A stretch of 64,000 bases of DNA from Tubulanus polymorphus. Lineage: Eukaryota; Nemertea; Palaeonemertea; Tubulaniformes; Tubulanidae. Positions 25,501 to 36,749 of the stretch are shown here, in pieces; the first letter of the stretch is position 1, and each line of letters starts with the position of its first letter. The position numbers and the translations under genes are program-made. The notes under the pieces were generated by a model. The model made no database searches. It saw only the letters and a list, made by a program, of their open reading frames with translations, and had not been told where the DNA came from. The stretch is taken from positions 558,001-622,000 of the forward strand of contig NC_134026.1 of assembly GCF_964204645.1 (NCBI RefSeq), given 5' to 3'.

Positions 25501-28500
25501 CTATCACTTTATTCAGAACATCGGCTAATTTCACCTGAAATTAAAACCAGACACAATTTGCAACATTTTATTCTTTATTGCGAATAGATCGACCTAACTA
25601 TTCTTTTTAGTAACGAAAATCTAAATTTTGACTCAGGCCATTCCAAAAACATGATTCCACACTAAATCCTGAATATCAAATTTTCTTTAACAAGATTGAA
25701 CTCCATTATATACAAATTTTATAAGAAAAAAACCCCAAAATTTATGTATTAAATTCATTTTTAAAAGACTCGAGTTTCAGACTCTCTCTAGACCAAAGTC
25801 AGGCATGGACAAGTACATAAATCGACAATGATTTTATCATCTATTTTCCACGTTAGAGTCTGGCTATGATAATATCAAATGTTCTATTTTCCTACCTCGC
25901 GATTGGTCCATTGAGTTTCACCGTAACTCTGAGTCACGAGTGGTACGAAAAGTTCACAGTTACTGACGGCATCGTTCAGGGCATCCTGCCAATCAATACC
26001 GGTTTTAATCTCGTGAATGTCCTGAAAAAAATACATGAAAACTACAGATGTAACAGGCTGTTTAAGAACAAGGTGAAACTAGGCTTTTATTCATACTGTT
26101 ATGGATATGAAACCAGTACAAAATGAATTTTACTGCACTGCTAATATGAAATCCCAGACGATGAATGTCAGAAATGTTTCCTTGGGCAAATATTCTTTCG
26201 ACATTTTGACTACAATTAGTCACGTTCAGGAATCACAGTCGTTATTACTAGAAGGCTTCCGTTCAAGTCTTGTCAAGTGGATAGATGTTTTCTATGCATG
26301 ATTTCGATCTTCTCTCATAGACAAACTTTAACTCATTTATTTCAACATCATCAAGATACATGATATTTTTGATATCACCAATAAAGATAGGTTGAATGTG
26401 AAAGCTTGCGTGAATAGAATATAGATGGTGCATTGAGCTACTTTTGATTATGTTACCGAACTCAGTTCACAGCATGTGGTTAATGATTCTTCATTTACAC
26501 CACCAGAACATAAATACCACGTAACCAGCACCAGCAGCAGCAGCGGCCGCTGCGGCCGCGGCGGCAACACTGATAGCAAACAGTGATGATGATTATTGTG
26601 TTGTTAGTGAAGAAGAAACTATTTCAAACCCAGCCACAACTAGTGTTGGTTTACGATGCTATAAACCTACGAGCAGAAATTGCACTAATAATATTTACGA
26701 TGGCAAAATGACAAATCAAAGCGCGGCAGGAATGTTTAGTAGCAGTATAATATATCCAACCACTTGCTTTCCATCTTAATGTTATGAATCAAATTGTTTT
26801 TTCTAGACAAAGAAACGAGTATCGCTTACAGTATGTTTGAGTACGGTACTGTTGTTGATATAACAGATACATATTTCTTAGTACTACAAATACCTCGCTA
26901 AATACAGATCGTACAGTGATTTACAAGAAAGCAGGACACAGGTCTTTCTTTGATCGGGAGTTTAAGTTAAAATCAGCCTATATAACAGATTCCAGGGCCC
27001 AGTTTCACAAAAAGGATTAAGACCTAAATCGATTTAAGATAAACTGAATTAATGAAGAAATTAAATCGATTTAAAAGTTAAAGCTTTTCATGAAACTGGA
27101 CCCAGGGTTAAATTTGAGACTAGATTTTAAATTGCTGGTAGTTCATTCCCAAACATTTGACTATAGCTTCAAATCTTGACAGGGTTAACCCTTTCTAGAC
27201 TGGGGCCATATTTAGTGGCCCCCTAAATCATAAATTTTGTACATCGATGAAATCATAATTTTCAACCATTTATTTCAGTTAGGCCTAAAGAGGACAGCAC
27301 CTTACCGAGTGAGTTTACCCGTAAATGTGATACGGTTGGAGTACGATGGGAAAGGGTTAATGCTGATTTACCGGTACTTACGAGATAGACAGTGAATCCT
27401 AATTCAGTGAGACAGCGTTTCAGATCTTGGGCGTATTGGGCAGCTTCGGCCCGTACGTAACTGATCAATATCTGATGAGACCTATTTGTACTCGACGGCA
27501 AACATTGTATAGTGCGTTCGGAATCTTTACTTGATCTGTACGTTCGTTGTCGACTGGGTGTCGATACTCTACAGAGAAAAATATAACAGACTTATTAAAC
27601 ATATATGTTCAACCTGAAGGAAAAGTTTCCAAACCTTTGATTGCTTTCCCTACAATTGAATTCAGGACCCAGTTCCACAGTTCTGAGTTTAGATTTAACT
27701 CAGAGTTAACTCATTGAAAATGAACTACCTTTAACTCAGAGTTAACACTAACTCACAACTGTGGAACTGGATCCAGGTAATTTGTGAATCATTTGGAACC
27801 AATGAAATTAAGTCGCTCGATGAGAAATGCAAATCATATTTCAAATTAATTCATGCATAAGCGGACCATGAATTAGAATGATAACTGAATTAGATCAAAA
27901 TCCAGATTGAACTGATCTGAATTACATGCGTTTGACAACCGAATCAAGACACATTTTCAATCATTTCATCTATGAATCTTCTATCAATTCATCTATTCAA
28001 TCTAAAGGAAGAAAATGATTTGCTAGTAAAAAACCACTCCTCACAGCTTCAGCCTCTCAACATACAATACGTTAGTAATCACGTCTTTATCTCATGAACA
28101 ATCCTTATCTAAGCAGAAACCAGAAACTAGCAATATCTATATCTTTATATATACATATATCATGTCATACAATATTACATGATATGACACAACAGTTAAC
28201 AAGAAACTATGATTACTCTCTCTCCTAGTCTAGTACCTAGCCGTTGTTCTTCCCCAAACAACTTGTTGTAGGGAACCTGTAACAACGACTGGTATTCAGA
28301 CTACTCTCTCTCCTCTCTCTCTCCTCTCCCCTCTCCACTCTCCTCTCTCCTCTCTCCCCTCTCCCTCCCCTCCTCAGATATAAACTTACTTTCTCTGTTT
28401 AGGTGTTAATACAGGAGTAGCTGGTGCTGATAATGAAGGCATTATTGCCGAGTATAAATTCGCCGTACTGCCCGGTGAACCGGCACTGTTACAGTCATCT

Positions 28501-31500
28501 GTCGTTATCTCATTCGAAAATACCTCGCCACAGATGCGAACGGATGCCTCGTTTAATATGTCTAATACTGCCATTTGATTCTCTTGGTCTTCGGATATCG
28601 GCCAACCGTTGCAATCAAGGAACTGGTAATTTGATTTTGCCGAGTCGCTTATGTGTCCGAGCTACAAGTAAAGTACAGATCATAAACACTTCAATCATTA
28701 AGATCAGAGAATCCCAAATTCCCTGATATTTCCCCGACCCTTGACCAGTAATTCCCTTATTAGATTATAAGATATCCTCAGTAATGCTGGTTCTAATCGA
28801 GAGGTTCCTCGCGCCACTCATCGACAGCGAGAAAAACAAGATTCATATTCCTTGAATTATTCCCTAATTTTTGGGAAACGAGTCCGAATTCACTAATTTT
28901 GCCAACAGGGAAATAATCTGGAATTCCCGAATTTCCCAGATCTGTTGGAACCCTTTAAGTGAAGCGATGAACTTTGTAAAGTTCATCATCAGGTCTGAAG
29001 GCAATTATACTGAGACAATCTTCATTTGCGAAGCCTTTCGCAGTGGTTTAGTTCAATTAGAATCTACAGTTTAACTTGAAGTCGCAACCAGTAAAATTAT
29101 AAAATTCATACAGAGAATTTTTTGTGGTTATATTTCACCTGTTCTTTGATTTCTTCTCTTAATACATTCAACGATGATGTGCTGTAGACAAAAACAAACC
29201 CTAGCGCCGAGCCAGACTGCATTTTAATTCCTACTCGAGGTTTCTCTGTAAAAATAGAAATAAAAATATTTTGATTTATAAACGATGAAAGCAGAAAAAC
29301 GTGTAGAGTTTTAAATCAAGCCGCAAACAAGTAAAAACATTTGCGAGTAAAAACATTTGCGAGAAGGAGGTGTAGTGGAACACGGGGGGGGGGGGGGGGG
29401 GAGGGGGGGAACAGATCGAGTTCTATATTCTCCAAAGAATAGGAAAGACAAGAGTTTATAGGGTTTATAGGAATGCTCGAGGGAAACATCAGGCAATATG
29501 AAAATCGATTATTTACAACTATCCATATTTCATAGACGTGATCTAAATATTCATCAGCATCAAATCTATATTCTATATTATAGTAAGACAAAATTGATCG
29601 AAAAAGAGTTTTAAAAAGTTCCCCTCGGAACTAAATACCTGAAACGACAAAACATTTTAATGCGTTGCAGCTCTGTTTCCCAGGGCAGCGAGATTGAGCT
29701 ATCATAGAATATCATTTATACCCATTAGCCAAATTTCTGGTAGCGTAAGAAAATCGGTTTCACGTTTCTTCGAGATCACGCAATGAATTCTATTCACAGA
29801 TATGACGCTGTTCGATCATTAAAAATTAGTCTAATTTCATGCTATTTTTATTTTGTGTGTATTTATTACTGATTGTTAACACATGGAGAGAGAGACTACG
29901 GAGAGAACAGGGGCGTGAGAGAGATTTTTGTCTTACATCTTATACGAGGTCTCTGACAATATGATTGACACGTTAGGATATACCAACAGGTGCCCTGGGT
30001 TTACCACAACGGTCCAGTTTCATAGAGTTAGAAAGTCAAGATTACCAATAAATATAGAGAGACCTAAAAACAATCAGACGGAGCAAGTTTTATAGACTGG
30101 TATTAAATTTAACCCGGAGGCTAATTCAATTCATTATAAATTGAGTTAACCCCTGGGTTGAGGATAATACCGATCTATAAAACCGGGCTCAGGCTATCAT
30201 CAAACTATTATTTTCTCTTCATTTTCACAATTCAGGGATCATTCCCAAAAAAAGTTTATCTCAGATTATGAAACAGATGTTTGATACATCATCAGTATTT
30301 TGATAATAAAGTAATAATCATATCATATACAAACAATACAGAACAGTAACTGATAAAACTGATTCTGTGTATAGTTCACTCAGACTTCTTAGAACGCAAC
30401 CAGAAATACAATACATGAAATGCCAAATAGCTTTTTGAAAGGTTGCATACACAAACTGTCGAATATTTTTTTCTGAATGCCAGTTGTCTCGCGGATCAGA
30501 ATAGAATAGTCTCGGGAAAGCCGGCGTTTTCTACAGAAAATTATATTCCCCAAAGTATTTAATGATGACATTGATGAAAGAAGAAAATGCTCGTTGCAAC
30601 AGTGGTGAATGTCTGCAATAATACATCATTATTCTCAGAATTGTATCCGCATTTTTCAACAATATTCAGAAAATACAATTGTATAACGCGCATAAAACTA
30701 GCATTCTCCGCAAGGTTATTTAAAGGGGCAAGCACCCATCGAAAATTTAGCCCCAGTTCAAAGATTTACTAGGTCTATGTGTGGACTTGTTAATGTTTTA
30801 TCAATGGTGATAAAAACTTCTTAAAGTAATGACATATGAACAAGAGTCTAAACTCTAGTTTATACGACTACAAATTGTAACAAATTTAAGCCTAATTCTC
30901 ACTATTCTGGGGAGATACCAGGATAAAAAGCTTTGAAACTTCGGCATTTGTTTGCATAATTTAATACGAAAAAAGAATGCAGCGTTTCTAGAATTACAGA
31001 AAACTGACTGTGATTGTATTGAGAATATCCGCGCAGGAAGCAGAGAAAAATGAGGCGTGATGTTTCAATTAATTACTGTTTCGTGTTTATAGAATTATGA
31101 ATATCACTGCTGTTTATCAGCAATGATAGAAATAAGAGACTGTTGAGATTGACTGTAGTAATTACACTATTCATACCGTAAGCTCGTTGTATTCTTACTG
31201 CGTTTTCTTTTGTAAGAATGTGCTTCAGTTTTAAGTTGTTCTCTTGATGCAGTAAAATTGGCCATCTGCAAAAAAAAAAACACCAATAGTAGGTAACACT
31301 TCATGATTTCAAATGGTAAAAACAGTAGACTCCATCCACTCAGTCAGATCTTTTGACTTGAGAGTGATATCTGAGTTGGATGGTACAGTAGACTCCACTC
31401 AGTCAGATCTTTTGACTTGAGAGTGATATCTGAGTTGGATGGTGCAGTAGACTCGACTCATGTCAGATCTTTTGACTTGAGAGTGATATCTGAGTTGGAT

Positions 31501-34500
31501 GGTACAGTAGACTCGACTCATGTCAGATCTTTTGACTTGAGAGTGATATCTGAGTTGGATGGTACAGTAGACTCGACTCATGTCAGATCTTTTGACTTGA
31601 AGAGTGATATCTGAGTTGGATGGTACAGTAGACTCCGCTCAAGTCGGATCTTTTGACTTGAGAGTGATATCTGAGTTGGATGGTACAGTAGACTCCGCTC
31701 AAGTCTGATCTTTTGACTCGAGAGTGATATCTGAGTTGGATGGTACAGTAGACTCCGCTCAAGTCGGTTCTTTTGACTTGAGAGTGATATCTGAGTTGGA
31801 TGGTACAGTAGACTCAGCTCAAGTCTGATCTTTTGACTTGAGAGTGATATCTGAGTTTGATGGTACAGTAGACTCCGCTCAAGTCAGATCATTTGACTTG
31901 AGAGTGATATCTGAGTTGGATGGTACAGTAGACTCCGCTCAAGTCTGATCTTTTGACTTGAGAGTGATATCTGAGTTGGATGGTACAGTAGACTCCGCTC
32001 AAGTCGGATCTTTTGACTTGAGAGTGATATCTGAGTTGGATGGTACAGTAGACTCCGCTCAAGTCAGATCTATAGACTTGAGAGTGATATCTGGATGGTA
32101 CAGTAGACTCCAAACTAAATCAACTCTTTCAGGACATCTGATATACCATCGGTAATTCGTTATTTGCCTCAGAAATGCAATATTCATAAGAAACAAGAGA
32201 CAAACAGTGCAAACTATTGAGGGTCATAATAAACATGAAATATCATCTTCACAATTGCGGCTGAGGAAAAGTGTCAGGCATGTCTCGTGCAGTAAACATG
32301 CAACACTAGCTATTGCACCAGATGGCGTGACTCCTAATGGGTTCATTTTATTTTAATTGAAATGTAGAACAAATCGAATGCAAAATGCAGGTGAACCTTC
32401 TACTTAGCAGAGTAGCAAGTTTCATTATAGCTCAGAATCATCTCATATTGAAAACAATGTAGAAACTAATTAGAATGTTAATATCACCAGGTGCTCGAAG
32501 AAAAGACCAATTCAGCCCCCTACTTAGCGCTGTAACAAGTTTCACAACAGGTGTTAAGAGATGATCATCAGTTCAGAATCGATCTAGTTATGAAAACAGT
32601 CGAAACGCGTTGTCACTTACCCCTCCTTGGTACGGAATGTGAAAGTTTCAGGTAGAGTAAAAAGTTGACTTTTCAGAATGTCACGAAACGCTGCCACAGA
32701 AATTGTGCGTGATTTAGCGAAAACGAAACCGAGAGATAATCCATTACTATCTGTGATTGTTTCATTAGTCAGCAGTACACCGATGATCCCATCTTCACCA
32801 TATTCATCATCTACAAATATTACATGAAGAAAATATTTAAAATAACAAAAATATCTTCACAAAATACGATGAAATCTGTGTATGGACCATAAAATCTTGT
32901 CGGATTCGGAGGAAGTAGTCCAGATCTGTTAGTCCGAGGTCAGTTGCGTAGTCAAAAAGCCCACATTTGTTCCAACAACTTAAAGCCAATTTCATGATTT
33001 TAGACAATTTTTTCATCCTTAGAAATGGCGCGAAGCCGACACCAGAAATCGTTATGAAAGATTTCTAATGTTACAATCAGTATCAGGTGATATCTGAGGT
33101 AGATCAGCTTTATCGTATAACATGTATCATAATAATCCCAGATTCGAAATAATGTAAAATTACGAATAAAAAAATTTCCACGACAACCCACGCAATGTTG
33201 CAAACATCATGAATAATTGCCTAGGACAACTTAAAATGTAATTATCACATGAATCTAATACCGACCCATCTATAGTGGTTACCGACCCATCTATACTCGT
33301 CTGATGGTTGGAAAACTCTAATATCATCTGACAGAAACAAAACATCAGAAACTGTCCTTCCCAAATATGTTCCAAGAACCCCAGAGGATGTGAGAGGAGT
33401 CCGAGAGTGCTTCCTAATGGACGGTAACCGCAATCATTAAATGTGATGAGGAATGACAAGATGAACCACGGTATCGTTAATGAAATTATCTTACACCATA
33501 AAACACAAACCAAGGCTACTAATTAAACCAGCAAAACACTTCAACACTCAAGGCGACACACCTGAAGACAATTCAGCCAAAAAATAACTTATTTTCAAAT
33601 AAATATAACGCACCTCATGTTGTAAGTTAACATTTCATATGAATTCCAAAATACTCATATTTATCTCTAAGTGAAGCCTGTAATTTGTACAGGATCGTCA
33701 TGTCCTGATTCCCTTTTCACTGACTAATTGCCAAAGTCGTTCAGGTTCATTTTCTGATTGTTAAAAGTAAAAATTTGGCAATTAATAAGAACAAGAAAAT
33801 TCATTTTAATAAATTATTTGACGCCTGCGAAAAAATGTAGTATTTCTGGGATAAGCTAATGTGGAATTGCAAATTTGAAATCGAAGTTTTAAGAAATTGG
33901 GGGAATAATTAGATTTGGCGATTGGGTAGATGATACAGGTCTTCGACTCTAGTAGTGGTTTAATTGTCAAAAAATGATAACTAATTACTCTATGGCTTAT
34001 TGTTGTTTACGCTTCCTGGATCCTAACATTCATTACTAGTTCACCGAAGTTTTATTCTATAATTCGTACATTTTGACAATTCCTATAAAAATCTAACTTA
34101 TTTAAAACTTGTAGCTCAGGTAAGTCGTGTAAATTCATTGGATCCCGAGACTTTGACCTATAATGACATCGATGATTTAATATCTGGGTTTGTATCATTC
34201 TAATATGCAGCCAGTTTTATTACCCTGGATATACATTAAAGGCAAACGTTTTGTTACCATACAAGGAAAAAACAGACATTCGATAGAAATTGGCCGAAAG
34301 CTATGATATGCATAGAAAAAAATGAAGGATATAGAAATGGCGGGTGTTTACGAGGTGTTGACGAGGGGAGTGGCTTTTCTGGATTCCCAACAGTATGCAC
34401 AATACAAGGGTGCGGTTTCTATCAATGAGATTAAAGTGATAAAGTAGATATCAGACTTCAAAAAAACAAAAACATCAAATACACTTTAAAAGCTTCATTA

Positions 34501-34995
34501 CACGCCCACGCGGCAACTAAATACCCTTAATCTAATAACGGATTCTACAGGCTTCTTTACTTGACCAAACATTTGACCTTGGATATTTTCATTCATGACA
34601 GTGATCAAGATCTTGATTAGTCTATTCGAGATAGCTACCAGTCAGCCATTTTTAGTAAAATTACTAATGCCCAAACAGTGATCTTTACTTCACAAAACCA
34701 GAGTTTTTTTAACCAGAATTATTTAAGATTTCTAGAGACAGAGATTAAGTCATAATGAAGGCTCATCCGAAGGAATGATAACATCTATTGACAGTAAATG
34801 TATTCAAGATAGCTGCCAGTCAGCCATGACGATTAAAGAGCTGGAACGGAACGCCTCACCGGTTTCTGCATCCTCATTAAATTTTCCGCAAAGTTGTCGC
34901 GCCAATTTCTGCGTCGGATTCTGTTGGTGACTGTTATCATTATTGTTCTGTTCACTGAATACTCCGCCCAACCAGAGCCAAGAGATCCAATCCAT
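19543..34995 (-). CDS. TIR-TIR-SLOG protein with N-terminal beta-grasp-like repeats
   Basis: Nineteen exons join in phase to 912 residues: 34860-34995, 32621-32810, 31177-31265, 29139-29245, 28390-28661, 27382-27568, 25896-26021, 25393-25534, 24789-24922, 23748-23855, 23150-23294, 22917-23068, 22503-22589, 22048-22164, 21603-21697, 21059-21218, 20665-20806, 19940-20061, 19543-19770. Residues 54-138 and 142-225 are two copies of one beta-grasp-like domain (LGFVF...R..I..QL...F...GWPI..QEN). TIR1 is about 296-415: ILISYV box at 298-303, then TQSYGETQWTNRE with E369 where TIR NADases have the catalytic glutamate. TIR2, about 483-625 (PLVVVSVHPEQKEFGQRLKV; VVFVLSRAFAASKTSKQQ), lacks it. SLOG spans 665-845: ISGGTR (680-685), VTGGFYGIGD (711-720), GGPGAAHEAE (797-806). 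A basic tail follows. Start chosen at ATGG (34995) because in-frame stops lie just upstream. Function inferred: NAD-derived nucleotide production and/or sensing. I do not know a named ortholog. Confidence 0.85.
20114..20189. repeat. 38-bp direct duplication (two copies)
   Basis: GACGGATGAACTGATGTATT plus CTCAATGGTGAAAATAAC occurs twice in tandem in the intron between the 19940-20061 and 20665-20806 exons. Confidence 0.8.
20248..20525. mobile_element. MITE with 14-bp perfect terminal inverted repeats
   Basis: CATAGGCGTCCCCA (20248-20261) and TGGGGACGCCTATG (20512-20525) are exact inverted repeats bounding 278 bp without coding capacity. A second inner palindrome (GGGGGTGCG...CGCACCCCC) lies near the right end. 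A target-site duplication could not be fixed. It sits in the same intron of the TIR-SLOG gene. Confidence 0.65.
21221..21582. repeat. 45-bp minisatellite abutting a splice acceptor of the SLOG exon
   Basis: Eight copies of a unit containing CTGTCAGTTTAAACAATC and AAACAGTGAATAAAGAATC. Read on the gene's strand the unit contains CACTGTTTGATTGT, which is also the sequence directly before the AG of the acceptor at 21220-21219. The array fills most of the intron between exons 21603-21697 and 21059-21218. Confidence 0.9.
23480..23650. repeat. 40-bp minisatellite, about four copies
   Basis: Unit ATCTGTAAACCTGATAGAAG plus CGGCCGGTAGAGAGTTTGTA, degenerating in the last copies. In the intron between exons 23748-23855 and 23150-23294 of the TIR-SLOG gene. 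Confidence 0.85.
25045..25311. mobile_element. piggyBac-type MITE (copy 1)
   Basis: A TTAA at 25045-25048 is followed by CCCTTGCAGTGC, and GCACTGAAAGGG precedes a TTAA at 25308-25311. TTAA duplications with CCCT...AGGG ends are the signature of piggyBac-superfamily insertions. The 259-bp interior is non-coding and holds the palindrome ACACCGCGGCGCGGTGT. In the intron between exons 25393-25534 and 24789-24922. Confidence 0.75.
26440..26782 (+). pseudogene. Possible gene relic with Ala/Ser run, unknown family
   Basis: Inside a TIR-SLOG intron, on the opposite strand, two frames look like protein. One gives ELSSQHVVNDSSFTPPEHKY leading into a Ser run. Through the GCAGCAGCAGCGGCC tract the frame shifts to an Ala run followed by NSDDDYCVVSEEETISNPA and CYKPTSRNCTNNIYDGKM, ending at a stop near 26779. 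No start codon, splice site or poly(A) tail is clear. I do not recognise the family. Either a frameshifted fragment of a retrocopy or chance. Confidence 0.3.
26995..27106. repeat. Palindromic MITE, family 3-related (copy C)
   Basis: GGGCCCAGTTTCAC at the left and TGAAACTGGACCCAGG at the right are inverted, with inner AAATCGATTTAA palindromes. Similar in design to 27665-27774 but the internal sequence differs. Confidence 0.55.
27185..27360. mobile_element. piggyBac-type MITE (copy 2)
   Basis: TTAA (27185-27188) followed by CCCTTTC, and GAAAGGG followed by TTAA (27357-27360): the same end signature as the element at 25045-25311, with a different 168-bp interior. It ends only 22 bp from the donor side of exon 27382-27568. 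Confidence 0.65.
27665..27774. repeat. Palindromic MITE, family 3 (copy B)
   Basis: GGACCCAGTTCCACAG and CTGTGGAACTGGATCC are near-perfect inverted repeats; inside, ACTCAGAGTTAACTC-type sequence repeats in both orientations. In the intron between exons 28390-28661 and 27382-27568. Confidence 0.7.
28296..28380. repeat. CT-rich microsatellite
   Basis: Irregular TCTCTCC/CTCTCC tract ending about 10 bp before the donor of exon 28390-28661, as read on the plus strand. Confidence 0.85.
28703..28960. repeat. Dispersed repeat family 2 (copy C, fullest)
   Basis: Carries CCTGATATTTCCCC, ATTATAAGATATCCTCAG, GAGAGGTTCCTCG and GAATTCCCGAATTTCCC in order. Shared with 1257-1440 and 3752-3935. In the intron between exons 29139-29245 and 28390-28661. 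Confidence 0.45.
29383..29408. repeat. Poly-G tract
   Basis: A run of 18 G with one A interruption afterwards, in an intron of the TIR-SLOG gene. No function seen. Confidence 0.9.
31323..32112. repeat. 60-bp minisatellite with internal hairpin, about 13 copies
   Basis: Unit AGACTCCGCTCAAGTCGGAT, CTTTTGACTTGAGAGTGATA, TCTGAGTTGGATGGTACAGT. Most copies contain the perfect 8-bp inverted repeat CTCAAGTC/GACTTGAG around a 9-nt loop. 60 is a multiple of three, so both strands read open, which is not evidence of coding. In the intron between exons 32621-32810 and 31177-31265. Confidence 0.95.
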
Positions 34996-36633
34996 CGTTT
35001 ACACCTAATCCTTACTGCTCCTGAATCCTAACCCATCAAATTCATATCCTTGAACTCTCGCTCGTCCAAATGCGAGTTAACAATTCAATATTCCAGGCAC
35101 AAACTGATAGCGATTAAGTGAAAATTATCTATTTCACAGACTAAAACCAACTAATCAGTCATCATTTAGTGCAGCGAAAATCAGCAATAAAATGATGAAA
35201 ACGGTAAACAATGAACCATTTCTACTGATTAATATCGCAACCACGCGAAACTAACAATCGCAAAACTGATGTCACAAATGACTCTGACTCGTGTCTCGTA
35301 TGATTTTGTGAGAAGTCAGTTTTTTATGAGAACTGTATTTGGCTGCAGTCAGTTAGCCCCAGTCGATAGTGGTTTGATCAATACTGTTACAACGTGTCCC
35401 GAATACAAGCAGATGAAAACATATTTGTGAACAGTTGAATTCTCTATGTATCTCTGAATGTTAATCCTTACGAATGGCGTATAACGTTTGTTAAAGGTTA
35501 CAATTGAAACAGAGGTCGGTGTATCCAGTCTACCAGTGTATCCAGTCTAACCGGTAAATCCAATCTAACAGTCTCGAATCACGTAACCGAATTCCATGAA
35601 ACTGATGATAAGAAAACGATTATTGCAGCTGTGAACAGATATTTTTTGTCTTTATCGTCGAGTTTAAAACTTCACATTCCGTACCAGACACTTTATTCTA
35701 AAGTTGAGAGATTTTCGAGGGCTTGTAGTTGAAACCCTCGGAAGCACTAGAATCGGTGGTTCTCCTTGTGTTTAACCAGTCGTAATTTACAACTCATTCG
35801 TCCAGGTATAATCCTGTACTTTATTTATAGGTAGCTCCCGCAGTTCTACGCATCTTTATTTCTCCAGTGATTTGTGAGAGAATTTTACAAGGAGAGAAAC
35901 AGAAATAGAGAAAGCTTCTTCTTGTGTGAGGAGAGTATATACAAATCTATGATACATCTGCCACCACTGTGAATTGTTTAATATCAGGCAGCACGTGTCT
36001 AAGCCCTTCTTAAGTTATTTGGAAAAATTCTTACTCCGGGTTCTTACTTTCTAGTCGGACATTTTTTCTAACGTTTTTCCAACCTCTTTAACGCCGAGTT
36101 CTATAGAAGATTCCGAATTACGATATCATAGTGAATCTGTCCGCTATCGAGTACAGACTGTTCATCTATTTTTATTTCGTAATCCTAAACCACTCCCCGG
36201 CTGAAAACTACTGCAGTACAAAATGCATTTTAGACGAAAAAGCTTAAAATATGCCTTGAAACGATATTGATTGATAATAAACCCATCCTCCCGTAAGGCT
36301 TTATTAACATCATAACATCTTATATCCATACATATATAGCTGTCTAGTCTGTACTGACATGATTTACTGATTTAGATTTCATGTTTTAAATGTCACAGAC
36401 AAAGAAGAAGCTATATCACATCCTACATCAATATTAACCGGGGTAATTGACCTCTGAATGTTACGTCTCGTCCCCCCATAAACCCTTCATAGTCCTTAAA
36501 CTTGAAGAAAAAGAAACATTTTTCAAATTTCGCTTCATGTCAGTAGTTTACCTACGATAAAATTTATTCTTGGGACTATTTATTACTATTTATTACTATT
36601 TATTACTATTTATCAAAGATTTTCATATTTCAG

Positions 36634-36749
36634 ATGCTATTTATTCAGAGATGATTGACCCTATACGAAAACTAATAGGAATCAAACACCAGACTGTGCC
36701 GGACATAAATCAGTCGATGAAAAAAGTACTACGATTTTGCATCTTCCAG
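36634..36749 (+). other. Orphan exon-like stretch, unknown protein
   Basis: Bounded by acceptor TTTCATATTTCAG and donor CCAG/GTACGG, 116 bp, open in one frame reading DAIYSEMIDPIRKLIGIKHQ and, a little later, MKKVLRFCIFQ. Composition is protein-like but no family is recognised and no partner exon could be joined with confidence. Confidence 0.25.

Noticed and set aside
33160-33513. 117-codon minus-strand frame in the first TIR-SLOG intron
   Set aside because: Overlaps a second frame on the same strand, has no domain and lies between well-phased exons.
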